A stretch of 64,000 nt of DNA from Ignelater luminosus (Eukaryota; Arthropoda; Insecta; Coleoptera; Elateridae): the NCBI GenBank assembly GCA_011009095.1, contig VTPC01090599.1, forward strand, positions 379,662 to 443,661. The letters are read 5' to 3'. Positions 12,374 to 23,625 of the stretch are shown piece by piece. The translations under genes and the position numbers were made by a program. Positions within the stretch are counted from its first letter, which is position 1. Every line of letters begins with the position of its first letter. The notes beneath the pieces were generated by a model. That model had not been told where the DNA came from. It worked only from the letters and a program-made list of their open reading frames with translations, and did no database searches.

Positions 12374-12446
12374 TTCATGTAATAAGCAATATTTTGTATA
12401 TTTTCACGGAATAAGCAAGGACATTACCGTTTTCATGAACTAGGCC
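12374..12446 (+). repeat. Right subterminal repeat array of the integrase element
   Basis: Three related motifs in the same orientation as the left array: ttcatgtaataagca at 12374-12388, ttcacggaataagca at 12403-12417 and ttcatgaactaggcc at 12432-12446, spaced 29 bases start to start. The left array is spaced similarly, at 29 and 39 bases. Confidence 0.6.
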
Positions 12447-12471
12447 AAATATTGTGCAATACGGGTATTAG

Positions 12472-12503
12472 GCATTTCCGTAAATTCGGCGTAATATATA
12501 CAC
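12472..12503. repeat. Right terminal inverted repeat of the integrase element
   Basis: Reverse complement of 9996-10027 with one mismatch. It contains gcatttccgtaaattcggcg and ends in atatacac. Confidence 0.85.
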
Positions 12504-13399
12504 CCTTAGAACTTGTACTCAATTTGTCTTAATTACACAGTTATCGAGATTCAAAGCTGCGTGGAGACAAGTTAACTTTTTTGTAGCACATGGCTTGCAT
12601 CTTGTGCTTCAAATTATGGACTTGCACCTGAAAAGTTGCTGGACACACTATTATATTACTTGACTTTTTTTTTAAATACAGAATGGATAAAAACGAAATC
12701 TTAGCAAATCCATTCTTTAATGAAATCACAAAATTATTTTTAAGAATACTGTTTTGAAAAAGAAACACATTAGTAAACAAAAAAATTTCTAAACGTCTAA
12801 ACTGGAAATACCTGCATATGTGAGGTGATTTATATAAGAAAATACTTTTTATGCAGTCAGGCCCAGTAATACACGGAAATATTTCATCTCTTAAATACGT
12901 ACTACATACAAACTACGTGTTACAGGTAGTATTATTATTACAGAATTTTTCTTTAATAAAAATATCAAGTTCTAATTCTTAGTTTAGTCTTGACCGTTCA
13001 AGCCTTTTAAGGAATAAATAATTAAGAATTTCATTGTATACCCTCAAATGTATCAGATTTCATTCGTTCGTGTTTTGACTGAAATCCAGCTGCATTCCCG
13101 ACAACATAAATAATACTTTTTTTGTTTTATAATGACCGCAACAACACAAAGAGGTTTAAGTACGTCTATTCTATAACTAAATATTTTTCGTTTATTAAAT
13201 GTATTGTAAACTGTAGTTTTAGGTACGAAAAAATGCTGTTCAACTTTTTGTACCGTCCTATAAATGGCTAAGTATATCGCCACCTATTATACGGTACGTT
13301 TTTGGGTTACATTTAAAACATTGTAATTATTCCTCTACTTATATTAATTACTCTATGATCCAATGTTAAAAAGAAAGGAAAAGGTAAAAAATAGCAATC
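12504..13399. other. AT-rich DNA without a recognised gene
   Basis: Contains two short - strand open frames (12541-12780 and 13053-13283). The second includes a stretch that could read as a helix-turn-helix (VEQHFFVPKTTVYNTFNKRK), but there is not enough around it to assign a transposase. Nothing else was seen. Confidence 0.4.
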
Positions 13400-13766
13400 A
13401 GAAATACTCACTTCGACTTATCAGAAAACTGCCTTGGAAACAGCGGAATATAAGAAACTAAAAAAAAGATAAGGCCGAAACAACCAAAAAGGTTGAAACT
13501 AAAACAATACAAGGCAAAACGTAGCCAAAAACCCTAAGATTGTTATAAAGATGATTATAATATTGATATATCAAAAGTAAGCAACGACAAGGAACTTGAT
13601 ATCAGGAACGAAAACAACTCATACGACATCTGCCTAATTTGCGTAGTCGCTACAAAAAATGTCATTTGGCCTCGTTGTTCTATAACTGGATCCATCAATT
13701 TTGTAGTGGCTATAACTTTCCCGAAAACCACTTTGTGCGTTACTACTATTTAAGTTTTTGTGCGAG
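13400..13766 (+). pseudogene. C-terminal tail of a pogo-type transposase, detached
   Basis: Only the end of a Tigger/jerky-like transposase remains. Near 13408-13470 one frame reads LTSTYQKTALETAEYKKLKK, the Lys/Glu-rich linker that follows the DDE domain in this family. Near 13625-13640 is CLICVV. In another frame near 13673-13763 comes WIHQFCSGYNFPENHF followed by further Cys positions. This matches the PHD-like zinc-binding tail that many insect members carry, with a WxHxxCSGY core. The cysteines expected after the FV are partly replaced (RYYY for CDYC). The catalytic domain is absent upstream, so this is a truncated fragment. Assignment rests on motif order, not on an alignment. Confidence 0.5.
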
Positions 13767-16524
13767 ATTATCCGTGTAAAAGTCTACTGAATTGCATTTA
13801 ATAAAATAAAGCTTGTTTAGTTAAGATGTGTAGCTTATTTCCCGACTAACAGCGTATAAAACTCTGCAAATTTTGATGTTGATATTTTCTTAATTAGTAT
13901 TGTCGATTCAGCTTATGTGTATGGCAATACGCGGCGTTCCCTTACATCTTTACCCGTATCGCATGGCAGCAGTGCAACAATTGCATGATGAGATTCAATA
14001 GAAGCGACTGCTCATTGCACTGCAGAAACCCTTGATTGCATTAGTTATTGGATGACTTCCTAGAATCGGTGGCAATACAAAAATTTCTTGCTTCCAACAC
14101 TGACGCGATTTGTTACCGCTTGACATCTATTTGTATAAAAAGTTTCGGCAGCGCATCGAAGAAAACTTAATGGAAATTAATAATTATAGCAAATGATGTT
14201 AGAAAATGTAATAAGAGATTCTCAACGTCGAGTTTTTCACTGTTTTCATTTTAAAAGATAAATTAGAATTATTCGAAAAAAATAAGTGTTTCTAATGTTG
14301 ATAAACGGTAAATCTGTTCTTCAAAGACAGGTTCATTTTAGAATTTATAAAATAGTGCTATTACTGTATTGTTAGAATACTAGCAACAAACAACATTTAA
14401 ATAAAAATACCAACAAAAATATCCACTGACATAAATGTGGAGAATTTAGAATATTTTTTATATTTTACAGTCACCAAACCACCCGACACTGCATACCTAC
14501 TTTACAAAGGTACCAACTATCTATTATGTTTTTTTTCTTCTTTTCTTTTGTTGTTTTTATTACCACTTCTACTCTTAAACTACATTTTCATATTTCTACA
14601 TACATAGCATTTTCAGTTTTATCAAAATTACAAGAATGCTATTGCAGCTTGAAATAAAAAAAGTCAAAGTTTAAGCTGAAAATTAAAAGAAAATATTTCT
14701 TACTGAACCATACAAACAAATTCTTCCTTTAGATATAGTAGATTCAAATGTGTTTATTTTTAAGATTTTAATTACCTAAACAGTAAATAAATCTGAATCG
14801 GCTTCTTTTTCCCACATTTCATCATAATTTTCGCATTTGCTTTTCTGCCTGTGTCTGCCTTTAACTAGCGATTATTTGGGATAATCCAGCATCACATACT
14901 GTACGTGCAAAATTTATAAATCACCCAATTTATCTACATATACGTAGTATGCAAATGGGTATAAGTACGTGTATTTTTGCCACATAACCATAAGTCAATA
15001 GTTTTATATAAAAGTAAAAATGTCACTTAATGCGTGTTAAAATATACCTAAGTTAAGTATTATTATACAAAAATAAATTTAAATTGTAAAATACTTGGCA
15101 AACTAAAACGTGAAACATGTCGGAAAATAGTTTCGTTCCGTGCAAAAGTACATTTTAAACAAGATTCTAGAAAGGAAATGAAAACACCAAACTTTTCTTT
15201 GTTGTATTATTGAAAAAAGGGAAAATAAGAAAGTTTCCTGCAGCGAGATTAACATTTAAAGCAGTTTCAGAAATATCCACTGAAAAGATGTTGTGTAACA
15301 TTAATTGCAATAAAGAATGTACGGTCTACATAATGACTGTACTGGAAAAAGTTAAGAATTCAAAATAATTAGTTCCTAAACTCTTGATTGTTTGGATTGC
15401 TGAGTATAACTGATATTATACAGGGTGTATCCTAACCAAAGAATACTATTTGAAAGGTTCTGTGCAAGAAGTCCCTAATTTTGTGGTTTTGAGATATTTA
15501 ACCTTAAAGTTTCCAAGTTTGTCGTGAAATCAGATAGTTTACACTTTATATTGTTTTAGTTTATTGCATACTGAGTATTTCACATGTTATGGTGTAAAAT
15601 TGTCAAAGAATATTATTTAAAACGGAAACTTGTGTTTTTTGAAATTCACTTGGAGACTTTTTACTGGAAACATAAGTATATCTCAGATTTTTGAAAAACA
15701 AATTTATTTATACCATTATTCACATAAACAGAATAAAAATGTAATATTCCGTATCCTTTTGTCAGCATCTTCGTTTAGAACCTACCAGAACTTTCTCTTC
15801 TCCACCTTTTTCAATATCTTTGACCAGGAATTTGACATTCTGTAGCTTGTCAGGTTTAATTTTCAAAAATTATGTATACGCTGGAGGAAGACGTTTCTAA
15901 CCAGCTATAATCCTTTGATGTCCAGTTTTATAAAGTACAAACTCACAATAGTTTCCTGTCAGTCATCGTGTTAGATCAGTTGTAGCCATTAATTAGTTAA
16001 TACTGTATTTATCTTCTGTTTGTCGGAAACAGAAAAATACCAATTTTTTTATGTTTAGTAGTTGACAGAAATAAATAAAAATAAAAATACTGCAAAAACG
16101 AATGTCAGCAACGCATTTTTTTTCTTTGTATTCGATAAATAAAGATATTTCTGCAAAACATGTTATATAAATCAACATAATTACTGGTCCTTCACTCGCT
16201 GGATATCATTGGGGTTGTTTTCAACACCGATTGAAATCAACAAATCAAGCAAAGAAAAAACAAATTTATCAACCCAAAAACGTGCCAAGGGTCCATCAGC
16301 TAGTAAGCAACAGCGCAGCAAGGATTTAAAGTCAGTTCTCTTTATCCTGTTCTATAATAATTGCAATAATTCATAGGTATCTACGTTTTCAATTAAACAA
16401 AAAATAAATTGCCTTAATTCACTCTTAGCATTTGGTTAACTATTATTACAACCAATAGATTTAACGTTTTCTTCAACAAGTTTTCTTCGAAATCTCGGCT
16501 TTAGAATTCTATCATTGCAAACCT
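13767..16524. other. AT-rich DNA without a recognised gene
   Basis: Long A/T-rich sequence. A mariner-like tip motif, atacagggtgtatcc, lies near 15419 without a visible partner. The open frames at 15630-15845 (+) and 15993-16178 (-) show no domains. The last part, about 16200-16340, is somewhat less AT-rich and could be the remnant of a neighbouring element. Confidence 0.4.
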
Positions 16525-19500
16525 AATTTTATTAATAAAATGGCTCAGATTAGTAACGAATCAGATTCTTTCGAATTAAATGCTGATACATACAAAGTTA
16601 TCAAACGATTAGCAGCAATTGATTTTAAACTGCAGAAATTTTGGGCAATGGAGGAAATTGTCACAAGTCGCGACACCTTCTTAACAAAGGAAGAGCTTGC
16701 GTGCGAAGCGCATTTCCCAGAAACGATTACTCGAACCTCCAAGGGAAGAAATAAGTCGACTTCTCTCCATAGAACGCAAATCTCTTAAGGATTCAAATAC
16801 GAAAACTGAATACACCGCATTTATGCCCGAATAAGAAAGTATAGGACATATGACCGAAGTTCCCGCCGAGTTAAAATCCCAAATTTCACGAATTATTTTC
16901 TTCGACTGCAATGGACTTTTTTAGAAGATTTAATATTTCAACAAATTTCCCGACAGACGATACTGATCGTTGGGAAACTCATGAAGAGTATAAATTTGAA
17001 AGACAAGCTGTGCAAAATCTGTTAGTTGTAGATGATCCAGCAGAGAGAGGTGTTAAACTGATGCAGGATTATAATAGTATCCTAACAAATGCCTCATCAT
17101 AGCGGGCAAAAGCCAGATAGCACAACCACTAAAACCCGTGTAGTTTTCGATGCCTCATACAAATCATCGACCTCGTTGTCATTAAATGATGTTCTTATGA
17201 TAGGCCCCACTATCCAAGACGATTTAGTTTCGTATTTGCTCCGATTTCGCAAACACGATGTAGTCTTAGTAAAAGACCTAGCAAAAATGTACCATCAGAT
17301 TTTAGTAGATGCAAGCCAGCGAGATTTGCACAGAATCGTCTGGCGAAAATCACCCGAAAAACAAATAAAATACTACCAGTTAAATACCGTTACGTACGGA
17401 ATCGCATCGTCTTCCTTTCCAGCAACACGTTGTTTTGTATATAATAGTTTTAGAGAATGCCGAATAATTTTCTATTGAATGTCAGGTAATTCAGTCCGAT
17501 TTCTATGTAATGACCTATTAACAGATTCATCAAACGTGCAGGACCTGATCAATTTAAGGAACAATATTTGCAACTTGCTTCAAGATTATGGGTTTGAACT
17601 AAGAAAGCTTTAATGTAATGATGATTCGGAACCTCTTACAGACTCGCAAAACACCATTACCCATAATGCTAGTATTAAGACATTAAACGTATCTTCGATT
17701 CCATCCACGAATCAGTTCGAACATAACGCTCATAACATGCACGGGTATGAAAACTTTAAAGCAACATAGAGAAGTATACTTTTATTCAATGCTAAAATCT
17801 TTGATCGCCTCGGTTTATTAGGTCCAATATCGATTGGTGCACAATTAATTATACAAAAATTATGGAAGTTGCAGTTAGATGGGGACGATTAAATGCCCGT
17901 CGAATTACAAAGTGAATGGGCAGAAATTACGCAACATGTCTCGCTAATAAGGTACAATACAAATACCACCTCACGTGCTAGTTAAACAAGCTGTTAAAAT
18001 AAAAATTCATGGGTTTTCTCACGTCAGCAAGCTGGCCTATGCTAGTTGCATTTACGCAAGATTATTAAATACCAGTAGCGATCAGGGGTGGCGCCCTTGA
18101 GAACGATATCATTGCCTCGCTTAGAACTTTGCGGTGCGCTACTACTTGCTCGATTGCTCAAGAAAAGTTTGGATGCTCTTAAACTTGATATCGACAGTGT
18201 ATATTTGTGGACGGACTCCACAATTGTTTTATCATGGATCGCAAAAAAACCACGGACATGGAAAACGTTCATCTCCAATCGAGTAGCAAAAATTAAGAAT
18301 TTAAAAGATCTGTCAAGTTAAAATTACATTTCTTCCTCTCATAATCCCGCGGACTTAGTTAGTCGAGGCACTCATATTGAGACATCAGACAAATCAAGCT
18401 TGTGGTTCAATGGTCCTCTATTTTTAAGTTTTCCTGAATCTCATTGGCCTTCCAATTCTAGTATAAGGTCCGTTACCTGTAAATCAGATCCACGAGAATT
18501 AGACGAAGCGCGAATAATAACTGTCCTTACAACTTCAGTAGGCATGTTTACCTTCAATAGTATAATGAATAGATGCTCAAAACTAACAACCTTGATCCGA
18601 TCAGTAGCCTATTGCTTTAGATTCATTAAGAAAATGAACGCATTGTTAAAAATTCGCGTTCAAGATTCTAGCATAACAAACGAAAATTACACGACACCTG
18701 ATGATTCTATCGAAACGAGTTATCTTACCGTAAAAGGTCGCGTAAATTCAAGCCATTCCAAACGAATTATATGCTGTCTTCAAAGAAACCAAGAAGTTGG
18801 CCCCTCCAATAGTTTAAAATCTTTAGCACCTTTTTTAGATTCGTCCGGCAGCATGCGTGTTGGCGGTCGACTCATTCATTCTAACCTTTCATATAATCAG
18901 AAACATCAACATCAACATCGGCGCAGTCTACATGCTGGTGCTCAGACCACATTATCTTTTGTTAGGGAAAAATATTGGCCAATTAGAGAAGCAGAGTGTT
19001 AAGCGCTGCATACGTCAGTGCAAGGCACGCCCTAAATCGATTATGCCAAAAATGAACAACCTTCTTTCTGAGCGCGTAAATTCGCCTCGACCTTTTCTCG
19101 CTGTGGGTATAGATTACGCTGGCCCTTTCGATCTTAAGAACGGAAAGACTCGCACGAGAAAAACAATTAAAGCATACGTTTGCGTGTTCGTTTGCTTGGC
19201 CACTAAGGCTGTTCACATGGAATTAATATCGGACTTAACAACGGATGGTTTCTTAAGCTTATTAGATTTGTATCTCGTCGTGGTAGGAGCACAGACATTT
19301 TTCCTGATAACGCTACCAATTTTATTGGTTCTAATAACGAACTTCCGAAACTACAAAATTAGACAAACTCCAAAGAATTTCAAAATTTTCTTACAACGTT
19401 CAAAATGCAGCGGCATTTTATTCCGGCGCGATCGCCAAGCTTCGGAGGTCTATAGGAAGCATCCGTGAAATTGTGCAAACACCACTTAAAACGTATTCTT

Positions 19501-19800
19501 AACAATAATCCTCTTACTTATGAGGAGTTTTATACATTACTGAATCAAATTGAGGCAATTTTAAACTCCCGTCCGCTCATCGCTCTATCCAACGACCCGA
19601 ACAACACAGCTGTACTGACTCCAGCGCACTTCCTCATTGGGCATCAATTAATTGCCATTCCCGAACGCAACCTGTTGGACTCCAAGGTTAACTTCGGAAA
19701 TCGATACCAACATTTGCAGTATTTGAGGCAACAATTTTGGGCAAAATGGTCTTTCGATTATTTACACAATTTGCAACAGCGAACTAAATGGCAGTTCAGT
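16525..19800 (+). pseudogene. BEL/Pao retrotransposon pol relic
   Basis: Polyprotein fragment of a BEL/Pao LTR retrotransposon, starting in the segment just before RT. Order seen: linker with LQKFWAMEEI and FLTKEELACEAHF (16540-16740), then LLSIERKSLKDSNTKTEYTA after a deletion, then SIGHMTEVP (near 16845). RT follows with TKTRVVFDASYKSSTSLSLN (17130-17190) and DVVLVKDLAKMYHQI (17250-17300). The YVDD active site is corrupted to CNDL near 17506. The RT thumb and RNase H follow with FDRLGLLGPISIGAQLIIQK (17805-17860), LPRLELCGALLLARLLKK and VYLWTDSTIVLSWI (18110-18240). Integrase comes next with RSLHAGAQTT and RCIRQC as zinc motif. Its core has GIDYAGPFDL near 19108, DNATNFIGSNNEL near 19300 and PARSPSFGGL near 19430, then AILNSRPLIALSNDP (19556-19600). 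Similarity stops after LQQRTKW at about 19795. Several frameshifts and stops; no LTRs found. Confidence 0.85.
16882..17089 (+). repeat. 208-bp fragment of a different element inside BEL/Pao RT
   Basis: This segment matches 20458-20665 over its full 208 bases, without gaps, with about 14 differences by hand count (roughly 93% identity). It interrupts BEL/Pao pol exactly between GHMTEVPAELKSQ and PHHSGQKPDSTTTKTRV, which in the family are joined by only a few residues. It stays open through both edges of the piece and contains DPAERGVKLMQ, the signature of the neighbouring unassigned protein. No inverted repeats or target duplication flank it. Confidence 0.8.
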
Positions 19801-20074
19801 CGCAATTCTGACTTTGTTTTCGACCTTGTCGCCCCTGTGCGGGCGCCGTGGGGCCCCAAAAACCATCAAAATTCCAGACTTTTTTCAGTTTTTCGATAAT
19901 ATTTTTATCTTTCTTTTGTTTACTACTGCTTAGAAGTTCTTCGTCGCCCATATCACTGCCTGTAGAAATCCATTCGTCTTCATTAGGAGGGGAGCTAATA
20001 ATTATATTTTTAGGAGAAACTCCGGCTCGGGGTATTTCTTTTAGATAACCACGCGCTTTTCATCACGCAAGGTT
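19801..20074. other. Junction between BEL/Pao relic and the next element
   Basis: BEL/Pao similarity ends near 19795. The following bases are GC-richer around 19835-19860 and contain an open frame (19848-20048) rich in hydrophobic residues and serine. No known domain was recognised. It may be the upstream part of the gene that becomes readable at 20075. Confidence 0.35.
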
Positions 20075-20753
20075 GAAGTCAAAAGCAATCTACAGTCTAT
20101 AAATATACCTATTTCGGAGACAATTTAAGCTGCAAGCAACAGAGGAGAATGCACTCCGAGATATATGCATTGTCTGGTGTACGTAAAAGGTTGGTTTGAA
20201 AAGCCCCTATTGCTGTGGAAACCCCTTTTAATGATTTTAACTTTTTAAAAAGACTAATGGAGTATCCTGATTCTGATATTTCTTTGGCTGCAATAAAAAC
20301 ATTTTCGGCGCATTTATGGCATTTTTTGATTTGCGACTACCAGAAGCTATAAAAGTTAAAATGGTAGAAAATTTAATAAGATCGGGTGAACGAGAAGAAA
20401 ATGTCTCAAACAGAATTTTGGTTTCTCCACAGCAAGTTCCAAATTTTTTAAAACAAGAATTTCATGAATTATTTTCTTCGACTGCAATGAACTTTTTTAG
20501 AAGATTTAATATTTCAACAAATTTCCTGACTGAAGATACTGATTGTTGGGAAACTCATGAGGAGTATAAATTTGGAAAGCAAGCTGTGCAAAATCTGTTA
20601 GTTGTAAATGATCCGGCAGAGAGAGGTGTTAAACTGATGCAAGAATATAATAGTATCCTAACAAAGGACAAAAATCAAAAACAATTCATACTACAAATTG
20701 TGAATGAATACCGAGGATTGTATCTTAATAATAGAAAAGAAACTTTATTGTAA
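20075..20753 (+). pseudogene. Unassigned arthropod repeat protein (DPAERGVKLM family)
   Basis: I recognise this as a protein type that recurs in arthropod genomes next to mobile elements, but I know of no established function. In the first part (20080-20310), with a stop and frameshifts, readable pieces include MHCLVYVKGWFEKPL, then LMEYPDSDISLAAIKTFSAH. A frameshift near 20315 leads into the intact end of 145 codons (20316-20753). It holds FFDLRLPEAIKVKMVENLIR, then LFSSTAMNFFRRFNIS, then LLVVNDPAERGVKLMQEYN, and ends with a stop after ILQIVNEYRG and NNRKETLL. The stretch AERGVKL and the YNSILTKDKNQKQFILQIV segment are its most typical parts. Residues 48 to about 116 of the intact frame are duplicated inside the BEL/Pao relic upstream. 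The downstream gene at 22019 lies in the same orientation and may belong to the same element. Confidence 0.6.
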
Positions 20754-22018
20754 TGTTAATGTATTTTTTTATGTATGTGTGCTACATATATACTTAATAA
20801 TAATTAAACTTTATTCAAAACATTTCCGAGTTTTTAACTACCTTTATAAAAACAGCCTTTACATTTAATTTATGAAGATGAGAACAAAACGAAAATTATA
20901 AATCGGTATGTATTATATATATTATATGACAATTTCTATTCTTTCTCAGAGAAAATGTTTGTGAGTCATCATTTTTTATGTTTACTGTTAGTTCTGATAC
21001 AGTATACAAAGTTTCATTTCATTTGAAATTTCGGAGCTCTTGTGGCACATATAAATGTTTTTCAAAAATTCTCAAAAACATTCTTGATTACTTTTCATGA
21101 AGTAGAATCACTCTATGAGATGAGACTCGAGAAAATAGATAATCGAAAAATATTTCTTTCTTTATGGTTCCATGTAATGGAATAGTAGAATGTTTGTCAT
21201 TGATATTTCCTATCTAATTGTAAGCTTAGCAAGTTCGGTTCTGGCTTAGTCATAATTTTTACAACGAAGAAGAAATTCCATAAAATGCCTTTTTCTCGGA
21301 TAACAAAAAAGTTGTAATGGTTAATATGAAGCTCCTACTGGTAGGCTTAATAACGTTCAATTTGCTAATTCCAAGGATTAACACCGACTTGACAAATTTA
21401 CCTTTGATGGTTTCAGATTTTGAAGTATGACGCCCAAATTCTCCTTTAGATACGTACCTGCAAGAAAGAAAAGCTGTTATAATACGTGTACGGTTAAAAT
21501 TAAAAAGTGAATATTTCCACACAGCAAATATCAATTTGTCTCAATTTTATGGGGTCTTTATATTATACGTGTGTGGTTAATTATCACTGATTAACAGAGT
21601 TTTTCGTTCTTAAACAGAACTAGGTAATACTTATGTAACTTTTCATTCAGAATTAAAATTTGCTTTCAGAAATTTTCTATCACGCGTAGTTTTTGAAATA
21701 TATGCATTTGAAGTTCCAGTGGACGGTGTAATTATAATTACATTAGGTAATTACGTATTAGCGATAAGAAGTTTTGGAAATGAGGTAATTGCATTCCGCA
21801 TATATTAGAAAGCTATTAACATGTCATCAACAGGTATGTCACTCTGATAAAAAATGTAAATATCATTTCAAGTTTCCATAAGTGAGATCACTTATGTATA
21901 AACCTGTTCAGTGCTAGTACTGTTTTGTGGAGCGAGTGAAGTTTTATAAAGTTGCATCATCACTGCTCAACAAAGAAAATTTCTTGTGTTTTGAGTGATA
22001 ACTATAGAAACATTAATC
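20754..22018. other. Spacer between two unassigned repeat genes
   Basis: AT-rich. It begins with the polyadenylation-like run aataataattaaactttat shortly after the upstream stop codon. A - strand open frame (21259-21534) has no recognisable domain. A small palindrome, gtaattataattac, lies near 21729. No tRNA or terminal repeats were seen. Confidence 0.4.
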
Positions 22019-23625
22019 ATGTCCCGTAAATATGAGAACGAACCGGACAGATTTTGTTACGTTTGTGGAGAGTTTACTGCTAAACACCAAAAACTGTGCT
22101 AATAAGGAAAGCTTATCGTCTGTACTTTGAATGTCAAGTTGGAGATCAAGGTAAGCAATGGGCACCACATATTTGTTGTGTCTCTTGTGCAAATCGCCTT
22201 CGACAGTGGATAAAAGGTTCCCGTGTAATGCCCTTCGCAGTACCTATGATATGGAGGGAACAAAAGGATCATCTAACCGATTGTTACTTCTGCATAACAA
22301 AGATAGCAGGCTTCTCTGCAAAACATAAAAAATCTGTCGTGTATCCTAATTTAAAATCGGCGATAAGACCCATTGGCCATTATACTGATCTTTAGTTCCT
22401 GTGCCACCAGAAACATTTGAAGAATCAGATAAAGAAAATGTCGACATTGTTTCTAGCAGTTATCTAGAGTTTATTCTTCTAGATCCCACTGAGCCACATT
22501 TGATTACACAGGCACAACTAAACGATTTAGTTCGTGATTTAAACTTAAGCAAAAGCAAAGTCGAGTTGCTTGGCTCCCGATTGAAAAGTTGGAATTTATT
22601 AGAACACAGCACCAAAATTAGTCATTTCCGTAATCGCGAAAAGAAGTTTTCTGAGTTTTATTCAATCTTACCTACTGCAGTGATGTTGACGGTTTGATGG
22701 AAACCCTTGGACGTAAACACAAACCAGAAGAATGGCGACTGTTCATTGATGCATCTTAATTTAGTTTGAAAGCAGTCCTATTGCATAATGGCAATTCATT
22801 GCCTTCGGTTCCCTTTGCATATTCAGTTCACCGAAAAGAATCATAAAACTATGAAATGCCTTTTAACGAGCGTAGACTATAAACGATACGAGTGGAAAAA
22901 CTGTGGAAATTTTAAAATTATGGCTTTGTTATTAGGAATGCAACTGGGAGTTACAAAATACAGTTGCGTGTTGTGCGAGTGGAACAGTCGTGCTAAATCG
23001 CAGCATTGTATTGTGAAAAGTTGGCCAAGTAGGTAGATAGTCGAATGAGAAGAAATATTTTACATGAAAGCCTTGTGGATAGAAACAATATCTATTAGCC
23101 CCCTTTGCATATAAAGTTAGGGCTGATAAAGAATTTTGTAGAAGCTATGGACCGTGGAGGAAGAGGTTTTCAGTACATAAATGAAAAATTTCCAAAATTC
23201 AGCAAAGCTAAGATAAAGGAGGGCATATTTGTGGGTGCTCAAATTCTGCAATTAATGAATGACAGCAGTTTCAACGCGGTTCTACAAGGAAAGAAAAAGG
23301 TGGCGTGGAATTGTTTCTGGGCAACAATAAAGCGGAAAATCTCAAAAACCTCGTCGACAAAATGTTGACAGCTTACCGTAAAATGGGATGTAATGTGTCG
23401 CTAAAGATGCATTATTTACATTCCCATTTGGATTTCTTCCCACACAATTTGGGAGCTGTAAGTGATGAGCATGGGGAGCGTTTCCATCAAGACCTTTCAA
23501 CCTTGAAAAACTGGTACCAGGGAAGATGGAATTCAAACATGTTGGGTGATTACTGTTGGTTACTGATTAGAGAAGACCCTAATACATCATTACACAAAAG
23601 AAAACTGTCAAATAGAATATTTTAA
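22019..23625 (+). pseudogene. Unassigned arthropod repeat protein with zinc motifs
   Basis: A second member of a protein family that I know as abundant in arthropod genomes and suspected transposase-like, but with no assigned superfamily. ATG at 22019 opens with PDRFCYVCGEF. After a frameshift come YFECQVGDQGKQWAPHICC, CVSCANRLRQW, FAVPMIWREQKDH and DCYFC, giving three CxxC-type pairs that could bind zinc. Then, in varying frames: FVNDLVRDLNLSK-like text near 22520 (LNDLVRDLNLSKSK), LLGSRLKSWNLL, EEWRLFIDAS near 22720, LKAVLLHNGNSLPSVPFAY, MALLLGMQLGVTKYSCVLCE at 22920-22985, HIKLGLIKNFVEAMDRGGRG at 23108-23166, KIKEGIFVGAQIL, FLGNNKAENLKNLVDKML, and LHSHLDFFPHNLGAVSDEHG at 23418-23476 with ERFHQDL after it. 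The reading frame breaks at least five times. Conserved His/Asp/Glu residues in the last block could be catalytic, which is a guess. Confidence 0.65.

Larger units (their letters stand above)
9996..12503 (-). mobile_element. Ginger/KRBA2-like integrase DNA transposon, near full length
   Basis: A 2.5-kb element bounded by inverted repeats of 32 bp with one mismatch (9996-10027 and 12472-12503). It contains a single decayed transposase gene on the - strand. The tips start with tgtatat and include ttacgccgaatttacgg. No clear target duplication is seen: the bases outside are tttt on the left and cctt on the right. Ginger1 elements are known for rve-type integrases, tips beginning TGT and 4-bp duplications. 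The integrase and the first three bases fit, but the fourth and fifth bases and the missing duplication do not, so the superfamily name is provisional. The inverted repeats argue against a domesticated host gene of the KRBA2/SCAND3 type. Confidence 0.75.

Noticed and set aside
13053..13283. Possible helix-turn-helix transposase start on the - strand
   Set aside because: Only about 20 residues look suitable and no catalytic or flanking motif supports a transposase.
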